The translations under genes were made by a program, and so were the position numbers. A stretch of 22,210 nt of DNA, taken from NCBI GenBank assembly GCA_028694115.1, contig JAQUUB010000071.1, forward strand, positions 1 through 22,210, written 5' to 3'. This DNA is from Lachnospiraceae bacterium (GTDB lineage: Bacteria > Bacillota_A > Clostridia > Lachnospirales > Lachnospiraceae). The notes under the pieces were generated by a model that saw only the letters and a program-made list of their open reading frames with translations, did no database searches and had not been told where the DNA came from. Below are positions 1-6,597 of the stretch, one piece after another; the stretch's first letter is position 1, and the number at the start of each line of letters is the position of its first letter.

Positions 1-144
1 TTTAGTTATTGATCATTTAATGCGCAGAATCAGAAGCAGTTAATATGATTGAAGTGGAGGTCATGCAACGAATTCAAGACCACATAAATCGCATGAAGTT
101 GGTGCTTCTAATTTGCCGAACAACATCCATCTCAGTCGTCCTTT

Positions 145-171
145 TCCCAAAAGGTCTATGACCTTTCGGGA
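145..171. repeat. Imperfect 12-bp inverted repeat, 3-nt loop
   Basis: Arms 145-156 (TCCCAAAAGGTC) and 160-171 (GACCTTTCGGGA) pair at 11 of 12 positions, the twelfth being a G-T wobble in one strand. It lies just downstream of the HNH reading frame on the minus strand. No T-run follows on either side, so a classical terminator is not supported. The rest of 1-174 shows no convincing gene. Confidence 0.45.
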
Positions 172-174
172 TCC

Positions 175-558
175 CTAAGATTGGCGCCAAAAATCTCCCC
201 GATGCGCATGAACCGTCGAGTGACACGACTTGCACAACGCAATCAGATTCTCTCTATCGTGTGTGCCACCTTCACTCAATGGTTTCTTGTGATGAACTTC
301 CTCAGTCTGTACAAGCACGCCCTTTTCATAACAAAGTTCACAGAAGGGATGCTGCTTTACATAGCTGTCACAAATCCGCTTCCACGCTCTGCCATATCTC
401 TTTCTGGTATCAGGACTTCGCCCATACTTTTCATACCGACTGTTCCTTACCTTGGTGTGTTCCTCACAGTATCTGCCCTCCACTAACTGATTACATCCCG
501 GAAAAGCACACGGATGCCTGACACGGGAAACCAGCAAGTAAGAAATCAAAATCTTCAA
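175..558 (-). CDS. HNH endonuclease, phage type, with chimeric N-terminus
   Basis: The 127-residue frame is a small HNH nuclease of the kind found beside phage terminase genes. It shows CAFPGC near residue 17-22, a CELC pair, the catalytic HHKKP stretch, a conserved Asn in the RENLIALC stretch, and a CKSCH pair that would bind zinc. Such proteins nick or cut DNA and assist phage genome packaging. The first 15 or so residues are not HNH sequence. They are an out-of-frame reading of the cytosine methyltransferase that overlaps it (491-766), so the gene's own start is lost. No ribosome site was found for the apparent ATG. The domain itself looks complete, but expression is doubtful. No terminase gene follows on the left. 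Confidence 0.7.
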   Translation of the reverse strand: MKILISYLLVSRVRHPCAFPGCNQLVEGRYCEEHTKVRNSRYEKYGRSPDTRKRYGRAWKRICDSYVKQHPFCELCYEKGVLVQTEEVHHKKPLSEGGTHDRENLIALCKSCHSTVHAHRGDFWRQS

Positions 559-766
559 TATCTTTTGTTTCTATTTTGGTCACATCACCTTCAATATTTT
601 CTCCAGGGAAGTTTACTTCATGTGCCTTAATTGCTGCCTCCTTTATTTCAGAAGTAAGAATGCATTCTGTAGTGTATCCCGCCTTCTTAAATGCTTGTTC
701 AAACCCAAGCCTAATACCACCCATTCCTGAAAATAAATCTATAAACTTTACTACCTGTTTAGGCAT
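491..766 (-). pseudogene. 5-cytosine DNA methyltransferase, N-terminal fragment
   Basis: Only about 85 residues of a C5 methyltransferase remain. The SAM-binding motif I (DLFSGMGGIRLGFEQAF) near residues 10-26 is perfect. The frame then reaches motif IV, GFPCQ, with the catalytic cysteine. Right after PCQA, where FS plus the rest of a protein of more than 300 residues should follow, it runs into the HNH sequence in another frame and stops. The start ATG at 766 has a good ribosome site (TTGGAGGA about 8 nt upstream). With the target-recognition domain gone the product cannot methylate DNA. The partner restriction gene is not visible. Confidence 0.85.
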
Positions 767-815
767 TGGTTATATCCTCCAAATAAGTATTTCTGTAATA
801 TTTAATCTTTAAAAG

Positions 816-845
816 TTCTGTGATTAAGACAACTCAATCACAGAA
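816..845 (-). terminator. Terminator of the ATPase/TOPRIM operon
   Basis: A perfect 10-bp stem, 816-825 (TTCTGTGATT) with 836-845 (AATCACAGAA), has a 10-nt loop. On the minus strand it lies 18 nt after the TOPRIM stop and is followed by CTTTTAAAG. On the plus strand a T-rich tract (CTCTTTTT) follows, so it may work in both directions. It separates the TOPRIM gene from the methyltransferase fragment. Confidence 0.6.
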
Positions 846-862
846 TCTCTTTTTAATTCACA

Positions 863-1663
863 TTATAACTTTTCTGCTTCTTCATGTAACTTAGTAAGTA
901 GAATATTCAAATTAGTGTATCTGTATAAGGAATTTAACCCTTGTCCTATAAAGTCCCATGATTCCATATAGTCTAGATTTTTTGTAGCACCCACATCCTG
1001 TGATATATCTTGTACAAATCCTTCGACATTTCCAATATAGTTTCTAGCATAAGTATCCGCTAGACTCCTTTTTATCCGATAGTCAAGGTTTGCTGAATGA
1101 TGAAGGAAATGATCTAGGTTGCAGGAAAAATAATAAATCGAATACGGTATTGTTTTCTGTTTGACCTTGATAACAGAGCATTTTTTTAAATAATCAAGGT
1201 TCTCACTCTTTTGCTCATTACGTCTTTTTATTCTTTCGATATCGCAACAGGCAATTCCATCTTCCTTATAGTAAGGAGAATCTTCTTCTGCAAGTTCAGA
1301 ATCTATATGTATATATTCTTCTGAAATATATGCTCCATCAGTGTCCACAATTTGGATTATTTCTGTTATATCTTTTGGTAAAATTTTTTCTTTATCAAAA
1401 AAATCATCTAAGAATAATGTATATATCGCATCCTCAATATTATTTGGGTGAACCCAATGTTTTTTTCCTTGTTTGTCCGTATAAATAGTGGTTGTTATAT
1501 CACCACCCTTTTCTTCTTCCTCTTTCCGGATAATTGGAAAATAAACCTCAATATCTTCATCAATTTGATCATACAGCTCCGGTATTGCAAGTCTAAGTGC
1601 TTCTCGATCAGATTTGCCTTCTACGAGAAACAACACAATTTTTCTCTTTGGTCTTTTTCCCAT
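863..1663 (-). CDS. TOPRIM-domain protein, predicted effector nuclease of a two-gene defence system
   Basis: The 266-residue protein opens directly with a TOPRIM fold: FLVEGKSD gives the acidic Glu15, and IVDTDGAY gives the DxD pair Asp107/Asp109, the residues that hold Mg2+ in OLD, RloB and AriB-type nucleases. A stretch YYFSCNLDHFLHH sits where RloB proteins have their conserved NPxFELxLLxH block, which suggests a distant RloB/DUF4435 relative. No signal peptide or membrane segment is seen. Its start overlaps the stop of the upstream ATPase gene in a TAATG, so the two are translationally coupled. Known pairs of this architecture (PARIS AriA/AriB, AbiL, RloA/RloB) sense phage through the ATPase and release or activate the TOPRIM toxin. 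The role here is inferred from that resemblance. The family assignment is uncertain. Confidence 0.7.
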   Translation of the reverse strand: MGKRPKRKIVLFLVEGKSDREALRLAIPELYDQIDEDIEVYFPIIRKEEEEKGGDITTTIYTDKQGKKHWVHPNNIEDAIYTLFLDDFFDKEKILPKDITEIIQIVDTDGAYISEEYIHIDSELAEEDSPYYKEDGIACCDIERIKRRNEQKSENLDYLKKCSVIKVKQKTIPYSIYYFSCNLDHFLHHSANLDYRIKRSLADTYARNYIGNVEGFVQDISQDVGATKNLDYMESWDFIGQGLNSLYRYTNLNILLTKLHEEAEKL

Positions 1664-3117
1664 TAACGCTCCTCTCCCGCCTTTTTTAGAGCAGCAATGA
1701 TTTTGAAGCGTTTGGTTTTATTGTATATTTTTTCTTCCTGCTCACACAAGACAATTTCTCTAAAATATGTGTCTCGTAAATTATTCGTAGCAGAAATATT
1801 CTTTAATCTGATATATCTATTCTCAGCGTTTGTTGTCGTAAAATACAAGAATTTTTTATCTATTACCTCAAGTGGTCTAAGATTATGAGAAGTAAAGATA
1901 AATTGTCCTCGTCCCGCCTCCTCTAATGCCTGAAGAATTTCACCAAGCAAGTATTCAAAAATTCCGGCATCAAACTCATCAATCGCAACAGTAACTGATT
2001 GTTGATTAAATGCAGCAATTATCAAACTCAAAACAGATATAATCTTCCGAACGCCATCCGACTCATCACGCAATGGCAATTCTTTGCCATCACGGTAGGC
2101 CATCAGCATTATTACCGATGCTGCCTCACCATCTTTATCTAATGTCTGTGATATTTCCTTAAATCCTATTGATAATCCCGGTACCAACTGTTCTAGAACT
2201 GAACTAATATTCTCCAAATCATTTTTAATATCTGGCACAGCTTCAGCAGGTACTACTTCTGGTCTTTTTGCACTAAACATCATTTGTCCTTCAGTTGTAT
2301 AAATTGGCAGAGCAAAATTCAGTCTAATAAATCCTGAAGATTTTGTATCAATTACATATAAATAGTGACGAGCAAAATATCTAAGCTCTACTAATACCTT
2401 AAAATAAACGGAATCATCATTGTTTTCAGAAAATTTTTTTAGAGTATCCGACATAAAAATAAAGGATCTTGATTTGCTTCGAGCTAATTGCTTATTTACT
2501 TCAAGTGCTACCAATACCTTTTTTCCACCACCAGCGATTTCTTTTCTTTTTGTCGTTGGATTAAATGGAGTTTCCTCTGTTGAGGTATCAATAATAATCT
2601 GACGTTTTGAGGCATCTTCCCATAACAATGAAAACTTTTCATCAAAAATAACTACTTTATAATCCTCCTCAGGAATATTAATTTTCTCAGGTGCATCCTT
2701 ATATTTTTCATCTATTTCTTCTTTTGTCAGTGGCTTGCTAGACATGCAAAATGAATAATCTGCTTCGCGAATAATCCCACCATTATATTGTAAATCAAAG
2801 ACAAATTCGAGTTTAGCACTTTCTTTTCCTACTGAGACACAATCTGCATAGACACTTGGTACTGGGACTCCTGACATTAGCCCCTTTAAAATCGAGAGTG
2901 CTTCAATAAATGATGTTTTCCCTGATCCATTCTGTCCATATATTCCCAAAATATCAGATTCAGTGTTGAACGGAACAAACTCACGCCCGCAATTAAATGT
3001 TATCTCACCGTGTCCCACGCTCTTAAAATTGTCTAGTATAACTTTCTTTATTCTAACTGTAGGCAGATTATCACCATGACTTTTTGTGATAAACGACATT
3101 TCTCTTATTTGCTCCAT
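1663..3117 (-). CDS. AAA/ABC-type ATPase, sensor partner of the TOPRIM protein
   Basis: The protein is an AAA_15/AAA_21-like ATPase of 484 residues. Near the N-terminus are RIKKVILDNFKSVG and the Walker A GQNGSGKT at residues 61-68. A signature-like DESDGVRKIISVL lies in the second half. Walker B VAIDEFDAG is near 377-385, followed by the FTSHN switch histidine. This is the layout of RloA, AriA and AbiLi. The frame stays open to an ATG at 3159, but that ATG overlaps the -10 box of the promoter. The ATG at 3117, preceded by GGAAGGTG about 6 nt upstream, is the better start. The product probably forms a complex with the TOPRIM protein encoded by the overlapping downstream gene. No inactivating change is seen. 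Confidence 0.8.
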   Translation of the reverse strand: MEQIREMSFITKSHGDNLPTVRIKKVILDNFKSVGHGEITFNCGREFVPFNTESDILGIYGQNGSGKTSFIEALSILKGLMSGVPVPSVYADCVSVGKESAKLEFVFDLQYNGGIIREADYSFCMSSKPLTKEEIDEKYKDAPEKINIPEEDYKVVIFDEKFSLLWEDASKRQIIIDTSTEETPFNPTTKRKEIAGGGKKVLVALEVNKQLARSKSRSFIFMSDTLKKFSENNDDSVYFKVLVELRYFARHYLYVIDTKSSGFIRLNFALPIYTTEGQMMFSAKRPEVVPAEAVPDIKNDLENISSVLEQLVPGLSIGFKEISQTLDKDGEAASVIMLMAYRDGKELPLRDESDGVRKIISVLSLIIAAFNQQSVTVAIDEFDAGIFEYLLGEILQALEEAGRGQFIFTSHNLRPLEVIDKKFLYFTTTNAENRYIRLKNISATNNLRDTYFREIVLCEQEEKIYNKTKRFKIIAALKKAGEER

Positions 3118-3157
3118 ATATCTCACCTTCCGTAACTTACTTTTCTCACTATAATGC

Positions 3158-3185
3158 ATTATACACCTTTCCTATAAAATGTCAA
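3158..3185 (-). promoter_or_regulatory. Sigma-70/SigA promoter of the ATPase/TOPRIM operon
   Basis: On the minus strand a perfect -35 TTGACA (3180-3185) is separated by exactly 16 bp from a perfect -10 TATAAT (3158-3163). Transcription would begin near 3151, giving a leader of about 34 nt to the ATG at 3117. No operator-like palindrome is evident, so expression is likely strong and constitutive. Confidence 0.8.
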
Positions 3186-3281
3186 TCGAAGTCTAATAAT
3201 TGTGTTTTATACTCGTTTTTTTGATTTTGATTGCAGTTCTGTTGCTTTCATTACTTTCTAAATAATTATATGCAACATAAG

Positions 3282-3334
3282 AAAAAATACTCAGATCTAA
3301 GCTTATTACAAGCACTTCCACCTAAGTATTTTTT
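3282..3334 (-). terminator. Possible terminator of the partition operon
   Basis: Arms 3282-3291 (AAAAAATACT) and 3325-3334 (AGTATTTTTT) form a perfect 10-bp, very AT-rich stem with a 33-nt loop. On the minus strand the second arm ends in a T-run. It overlaps the last codons of the parB frame. The long loop and low GC make it a weak candidate. Confidence 0.35.
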
Positions 3335-4295
3335 GATTGATAAGATAATGCCCTTATTAAACATTCAATTATTTTTTTTAACCATAATTCTAGTGCATGC
3401 TCAATTATTTCTGTCACATCGCTTATTCTTGTCCCATTAAAATATTTTTTGTACAACGCCGCATCAATTTTTACTGAATGCATTGCTCCTTTTTTTCTTT
3501 TAAAATCTCCGCTTATAATCTGCAGAGCATCATCTGTGGATTCTGCTTTTTCTCGAATCTTAACCGCCATTTCCTTACTAATTGGCTTCTTCACCTCCGC
3601 CACTGCTCTCTGAACATCTTCTGACACATACGACAATTGTACTGCTGCCACAAGACTCAATCTTCCTTCATCATGCATCTCTTTTAACTCCGACACAGTT
3701 CATTCACTCGCAGAAGCCTCGCCACCGATCTGCCAGATAAACTGTACTCTTCTCCCAAACCATCTCGGTTCTTGGAAAGGTGAACATCGTGTCCACCTTT
3801 TGTGCCACCTTCTAGTTCCTTCAGTTCTTTGATGATGTCTTCCCGATTCCGCTGATATAGCACCTTATCATATCGTTCTGCAAGCACTGCTGCTTTCTCA
3901 GAAATCGATAGATCTGTAAATGACCGATGCATCAGATTCGTTTCAATAACATACACATAAGCTTCTTCTTCAGAAATTTCCGATTTCACTATTGCCTGGA
4001 TTTCATTCATTCCCGCAAGCTTGGCTGCATTCAATCGATTATGTCCGGCAAGCATCTCGTTCACTTCATTGTGGTTCCAGACAATCACTGGATTCAAAAC
4101 ACCATGTTCTCGAATACTCCCCACCATATCCGCCAGAGGCTCACCTTCATACAATCGGAATGGATGATTTCGAAACGACTTAATCTTTCCCACAGGCAAC
4201 ATCTGAATACCATGTTTCCCTGTCATTTCCGGCATATCCTCTGTCAGCAGATCCACAGCGTCAAATATTTTTCTCTTAGCACCATTAACCTTCAT
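3322..4295 (-). pseudogene. parB: ParB/Spo0J-type partition protein, broken by a frameshift
   Basis: Two frames together make one ParB. The N-terminal part (3684-4295, 203 residues) has the ParB nuclease-like domain with MLPVGKIKSFRNHPF, a GHNRLNAAKLAG box and TNLMHRSF, then a helix-turn-helix segment ending SGRSVARLLRVNEL. The C-terminal part (3322-3696) continues in another frame with SELKEMHDEGRLSLVAAVQLSY, which is the next conserved stretch. At the join the sequence reads GAACTGTGTCGG. Restoring one G (CTG GTG TCG) would fuse the frames, so a one-base deletion is the simplest explanation. No slippery heptamer is seen. The start overlaps parA by 11 nt. The protein would bind centromere-like parS sites and stimulate ParA. 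None of these sites was recognised here. Confidence 0.8.
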
Positions 4296-5070
4296 ACGGC
4301 ATCAACTCCTTTGCAAATTTCCGATAAGCAATCCCTGCAGAGGCCTTTGGACTGTACTGCTCAATCGGTTTGCTGTAATAAATGCTCTCCCCCACTTTAA
4401 CTGTATTTGGAATTCTGGTTTCAAACACCTTTATCTGTTCTTCCAGACTTTCAGTCACCGCTTCCGTCAGAACCTTGCAGAGGGTTGTCCTACGTTCACA
4501 CATAGTCAGCAGGATTCCAGCCACTGACAATTCTGGATTGATTCTTCTTTTAATCTTTGTCACATTTCTTAGGAAGTCCTGCAGTCCCATCATTGCCAGC
4601 AACTGTGGATTAACAGTAATAATCACCTCATCAGCTGCTGCCATAGCATTAATCGTAAGCATACCTAATGATGGACAAGTATCAATCAAGATATAGTCAT
4701 ATCGTTTTCTCAGAGGCTCCAACACATCTGACAGCATTCGTTCTGCTCCCATCTCCAATCGCAGCTTGGCATCCACCACAGACAGGTAAATACTTGATGG
4801 AATAAAATCCACACCATCCTTATTCCTAATGTACGGCTTATAACTCGGAATCTTCTCTTCCTCAATGACAGCCATCATCAGATGACCGATCGTATAATCC
4901 AGTTCCCCTGGATTCTCGATTCCATAACAGGTGGTCAGGTTAGCTTGGCTGTCAAAATCGACAGCCAGAACCTTCTTTCCCATCTTAGCCAGTGAATAAG
5001 CCAAATTTAATGTAGTCGTGGTCTTTCTCACTCCACCTTTTTGCGATCCAATCATAAATACTTTTCCCAT
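4285..5070 (-). CDS. parA: ParA/Soj-family partition ATPase
   Basis: The 261-residue protein begins with the deviant Walker A motif of ParA proteins, QKGGVRKTTTT near residues 10-20, holding both the signature lysine and the P-loop lysine. VLAVDFDSQANLT (Walker A') and YILIDTCPSLGMLT (Walker B) follow. The length is typical. ParA binds DNA without sequence specificity in its ATP form and pulls ParB-bound DNA so that each daughter cell inherits the element. The ATG at 5070 shares bases with the stop of the upstream SymE-like gene (TGATG), and the 3' end overlaps parB by 11 nt, so all three genes are one operon. The presence of a par module points to a plasmid or integrative element that replicates at least transiently. 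Confidence 0.9.
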   Translation of the reverse strand: MGKVFMIGSQKGGVRKTTTTLNLAYSLAKMGKKVLAVDFDSQANLTTCYGIENPGELDYTIGHLMMAVIEEEKIPSYKPYIRNKDGVDFIPSSIYLSVVDAKLRLEMGAERMLSDVLEPLRKRYDYILIDTCPSLGMLTINAMAAADEVIITVNPQLLAMMGLQDFLRNVTKIKRRINPELSVAGILLTMCERRTTLCKVLTEAVTESLEEQIKVFETRIPNTVKVGESIYYSKPIEQYSPKASAGIAYRKFAKELMPYEG

Positions 5071-5318
5071 CAGCGATACCCCTCTTTCTTCTCCGCAACC
5101 ATACAGATCTGCTGGGCTTCATATTCATCAATGTAGCTGCTGACTTCCCTTGGTGTGATAATCAGTTTCCCATCCTCGCACTTCACTGTAATAAACGTGC
5201 CACTGTCAAATCCCAGTTTCTTCAGCCATTGTCCTTTGAGCATGATGGTCGGTGTACTCTTGTAGCGATATCCGCTCTGATCATATACCTTCATATTTCT
5301 GATTTCCTTCTTTGCCAT
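5070..5318 (-). CDS. SymE-like small protein (AbrB/MazE-type fold)
   Basis: The 82-residue protein resembles SymE-like family members found beside parA in Clostridiales mobile elements. Recognisable parts are TPTIMLKGQWLKKLGFDSGTFI and VKCEDGKLIITPR, a swapped-hairpin barrel pattern. E. coli SymE is an SOS-induced toxin, but the family also includes DNA-binding proteins, and here the position in front of parA suggests an autoregulator of the par operon. The frame extends upstream to 5336, but the ATG at 5318 has GAAAGGAG about 8 nt before it and is preferred. Its stop overlaps the parA start. The functional call is an inference from context. Confidence 0.65.
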   Translation of the reverse strand: MAKKEIRNMKVYDQSGYRYKSTPTIMLKGQWLKKLGFDSGTFITVKCEDGKLIITPREVSSYIDEYEAQQICMVAEKKEGYR

Positions 5319-5419
5319 AGTTTGTGCTCCTTTCAAATTTTACATAGTCTTATGTGCCAATTCATGTTATAATTTTTTAAAATAGTGCCTGTGCACGAAT
5401 CGTATCGGAGGTCTCCATA

Positions 5420-5635
5420 ATGAGTGAAGAAAAGCAAAGTTCCTATCACGGATTAACAGAAGCCCGCAAAAGGGCGAATAAAAAATACATTGCCAAATTT
5501 GTAGAAGTGAAAGTTCGTATGGTTCCAGAAAAACGAACCATCCTTCATGATCATGCAGCCTCCATGGGCGAAAGTACCACAACCTTCATCAATCGTGCCA
5601 TTGATGAGACTATGCAGCGTGACCAGAACAAATAA
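5420..5635 (+). CDS. Small ribbon-helix-helix-like DNA-binding protein
   Basis: This 71-residue basic protein has the pattern of an Arc/MetJ-type RHH regulator: a beta segment FVEVKVRMVPEKR near residues 27-39, then two helices covering ILHDHAASMG and ESTTTFINRAIDETMQRD. The N-terminal LTEARKRANKKY is common in related proteins from Lachnospiraceae. A strong ribosome site (CGGAGGT) lies about 9 nt before the ATG, and a TATAAT box lies at 5368-5373. It is transcribed away from the symE-like/parA/parB operon, so the shared 100-bp spacer is where it could act as a repressor or antitoxin-like regulator. It is followed by a hairpin and has no partner gene downstream. Confidence 0.7.
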   Translation: MSEEKQSSYHGLTEARKRANKKYIAKFVEVKVRMVPEKRTILHDHAASMGESTTTFINRAIDETMQRDQNK

Positions 5636-5640
5636 AAGAA

Positions 5641-5682
5641 GACTCCGGCGACACAGGAACGCATTCCCACACCACCGGAGTC
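5641..5682 (+). terminator. Hairpin after the RHH gene
   Basis: Perfect GC-rich 8-bp arms GACTCCGG (5641-5648) and CCGGAGTC (5675-5682) enclose a smaller GGAA/TTCC hairpin. It starts 5 nt after the stop codon. The following TATCAAAAT is not a good T-run, so it may be an RNA-end-protecting or weak terminator structure. Confidence 0.4.
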
Positions 5683-6035
5683 CTATCAAAATCATAGTCT
5701 TCCATGTGAATTTTCAATATTAACATAACAAAGCAAGGCTCTCAAGAATCACTAAAATCAACCCATTTTAAATGGTCTAAACGTGGTCTAAAACAGAACA
5801 TTCCCACCTCTCAATCCCTTATAAAATCAAGCTTTTCGGAGTTTTGCCAGAATGTTGCCGTGGCATACAAATAATATTTTTATCATAATTTTATAATCCT
5901 TCATAAGTTTCCAAACCCGCTTATTTCCTAGCGTTTTGACACTTCCTCTATTTTTCCTCATTTCCCAAAATTCATGAAAATCTACTTAAATCTCCATAAA
6001 TTACTGGGAAAATGGTGTAGTAATCAATCCTTGAT
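5683..6035. other. Non-coding gap between partition module and methyltransferase relic
   Basis: No gene or gene fragment was recognised in this AT-rich stretch. Visible structure is a 13-bp palindrome CCATTTTAAATGG (5763-5775), immediately overlapped by two direct copies of GGTCTAAA at 5774-5781 and 5785-5792 (11-bp spacing, one helical turn). Such phased repeats could be protein-binding sites (parS, recombinase arm sites or an operator), but nothing ties them to a given protein. Confidence 0.4.
5763..5792. repeat. Palindrome plus two helically phased GGTCTAAA repeats
   Basis: CCATTTTAAATGG at 5763-5775 is self-complementary apart from the central base. GGTCTAAA occurs at 5774-5781 and again at 5785-5792, exactly 11 bp apart. 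The group lies 80-150 bp past the RHH gene in otherwise featureless DNA. Function unknown. Confidence 0.4.
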
Positions 6036-6323
6036 TTAGCCTGATTTTCTCTGGGTTTCCGGCACTGCAAGCGGTGTGAAATTGACGATTTTTTGCATCT
6101 GTTCTGCCGCTAGGGAAATCGGTACTTTTGCTCGCAGAAAATCATAAGTTTGTTCTACTGTATACCAAAAAGAAGCCGTATCAATTGAAGAAAAATTACA
6201 TCCATTTAAAATAGCTTGATTAATGACATATGCATAGTGCTCAATATCATTACTAATAACATTCTTGTATGCCTTAAGTGCATGGCCTACAGAACCTGTT
6301 CCTGTAAATAAATCAACAACTTC
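6036..6323 (-). pseudogene. D12-class adenine DNA methyltransferase, fragment
   Basis: Read on the minus strand from about 6323, this stretch gives VVDLFTGTGSVGHALKAY, then VISNDIEHYAYVINQAIL. That is the SAM-binding motif I and the following acidic strand of a Dam/D12-class N6-adenine methyltransferase. The frame then continues with less conserved residues to a TAA at 6036. Missing are the N-terminal MNYIGSK-like start and the catalytic DPPY motif, so it is an inactive remnant of roughly one third of the gene. It is the second methyltransferase ruin in the window. Upstream, 6324-6522 contains a 79-residue open frame (6287-6526) that I do not recognise. Confidence 0.65.
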
Positions 6324-6522
6324 GTAGTATTACCGTAGTCTCTCCCTTTTCCACCCGCCGTAATTTGCCGAGATACCGCCAGGTCTTGCAAAGGTCTGCC
6401 AGCTACACGTTTACCCTGCCGTAACCACCATTTATCTGATTTTGAATAATAAGTTTTTCCAAATAGTGTGGTATCAATCCCAACAAATGCCGTTACCGTC
6501 TGTGGATACCTTTGGATATTAT

Positions 6523-6597
6523 ACACGTTTTAGCATAGTATGCCAATGCATCACTAACAGGTTGAGCCACAAAAATGCCGTTAATACCCCAACGCAA
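6523..6597 (-). pseudogene. MATE-like transporter, tiny C-terminal fragment
   Basis: Directly after the jetD stop codon, and in the same frame, the minus strand reads RWGINGIFVAQPVSDALAYY, which resembles the last transmembrane region of MATE multidrug efflux proteins (the GIFxAQPVSD pattern). Nothing else of the gene is present. It marks the downstream breakpoint of the Wadjet operon and suggests the operon landed in, or recombined with, a transporter gene. The match is short, so the call is tentative. Confidence 0.4.

Noticed and set aside
3684..3700. Programmed -1 frameshift in parB
   Set aside because: No slippery heptamer or following pseudoknot-like structure is visible, so a plain one-base deletion is simpler.
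3927..4400. 157-codon plus-strand open frame
   Set aside because: It lies antisense to the parB/parA overlap, has no ribosome site, and its composition mirrors the real genes on the other strand.
5453..5695. 80-codon minus-strand open frame opposite the RHH gene
   Set aside because: The plus-strand RHH frame has a strong ribosome site and fold pattern. This frame has a hydrophobic, shadow-like composition and crosses the GC-rich hairpin.
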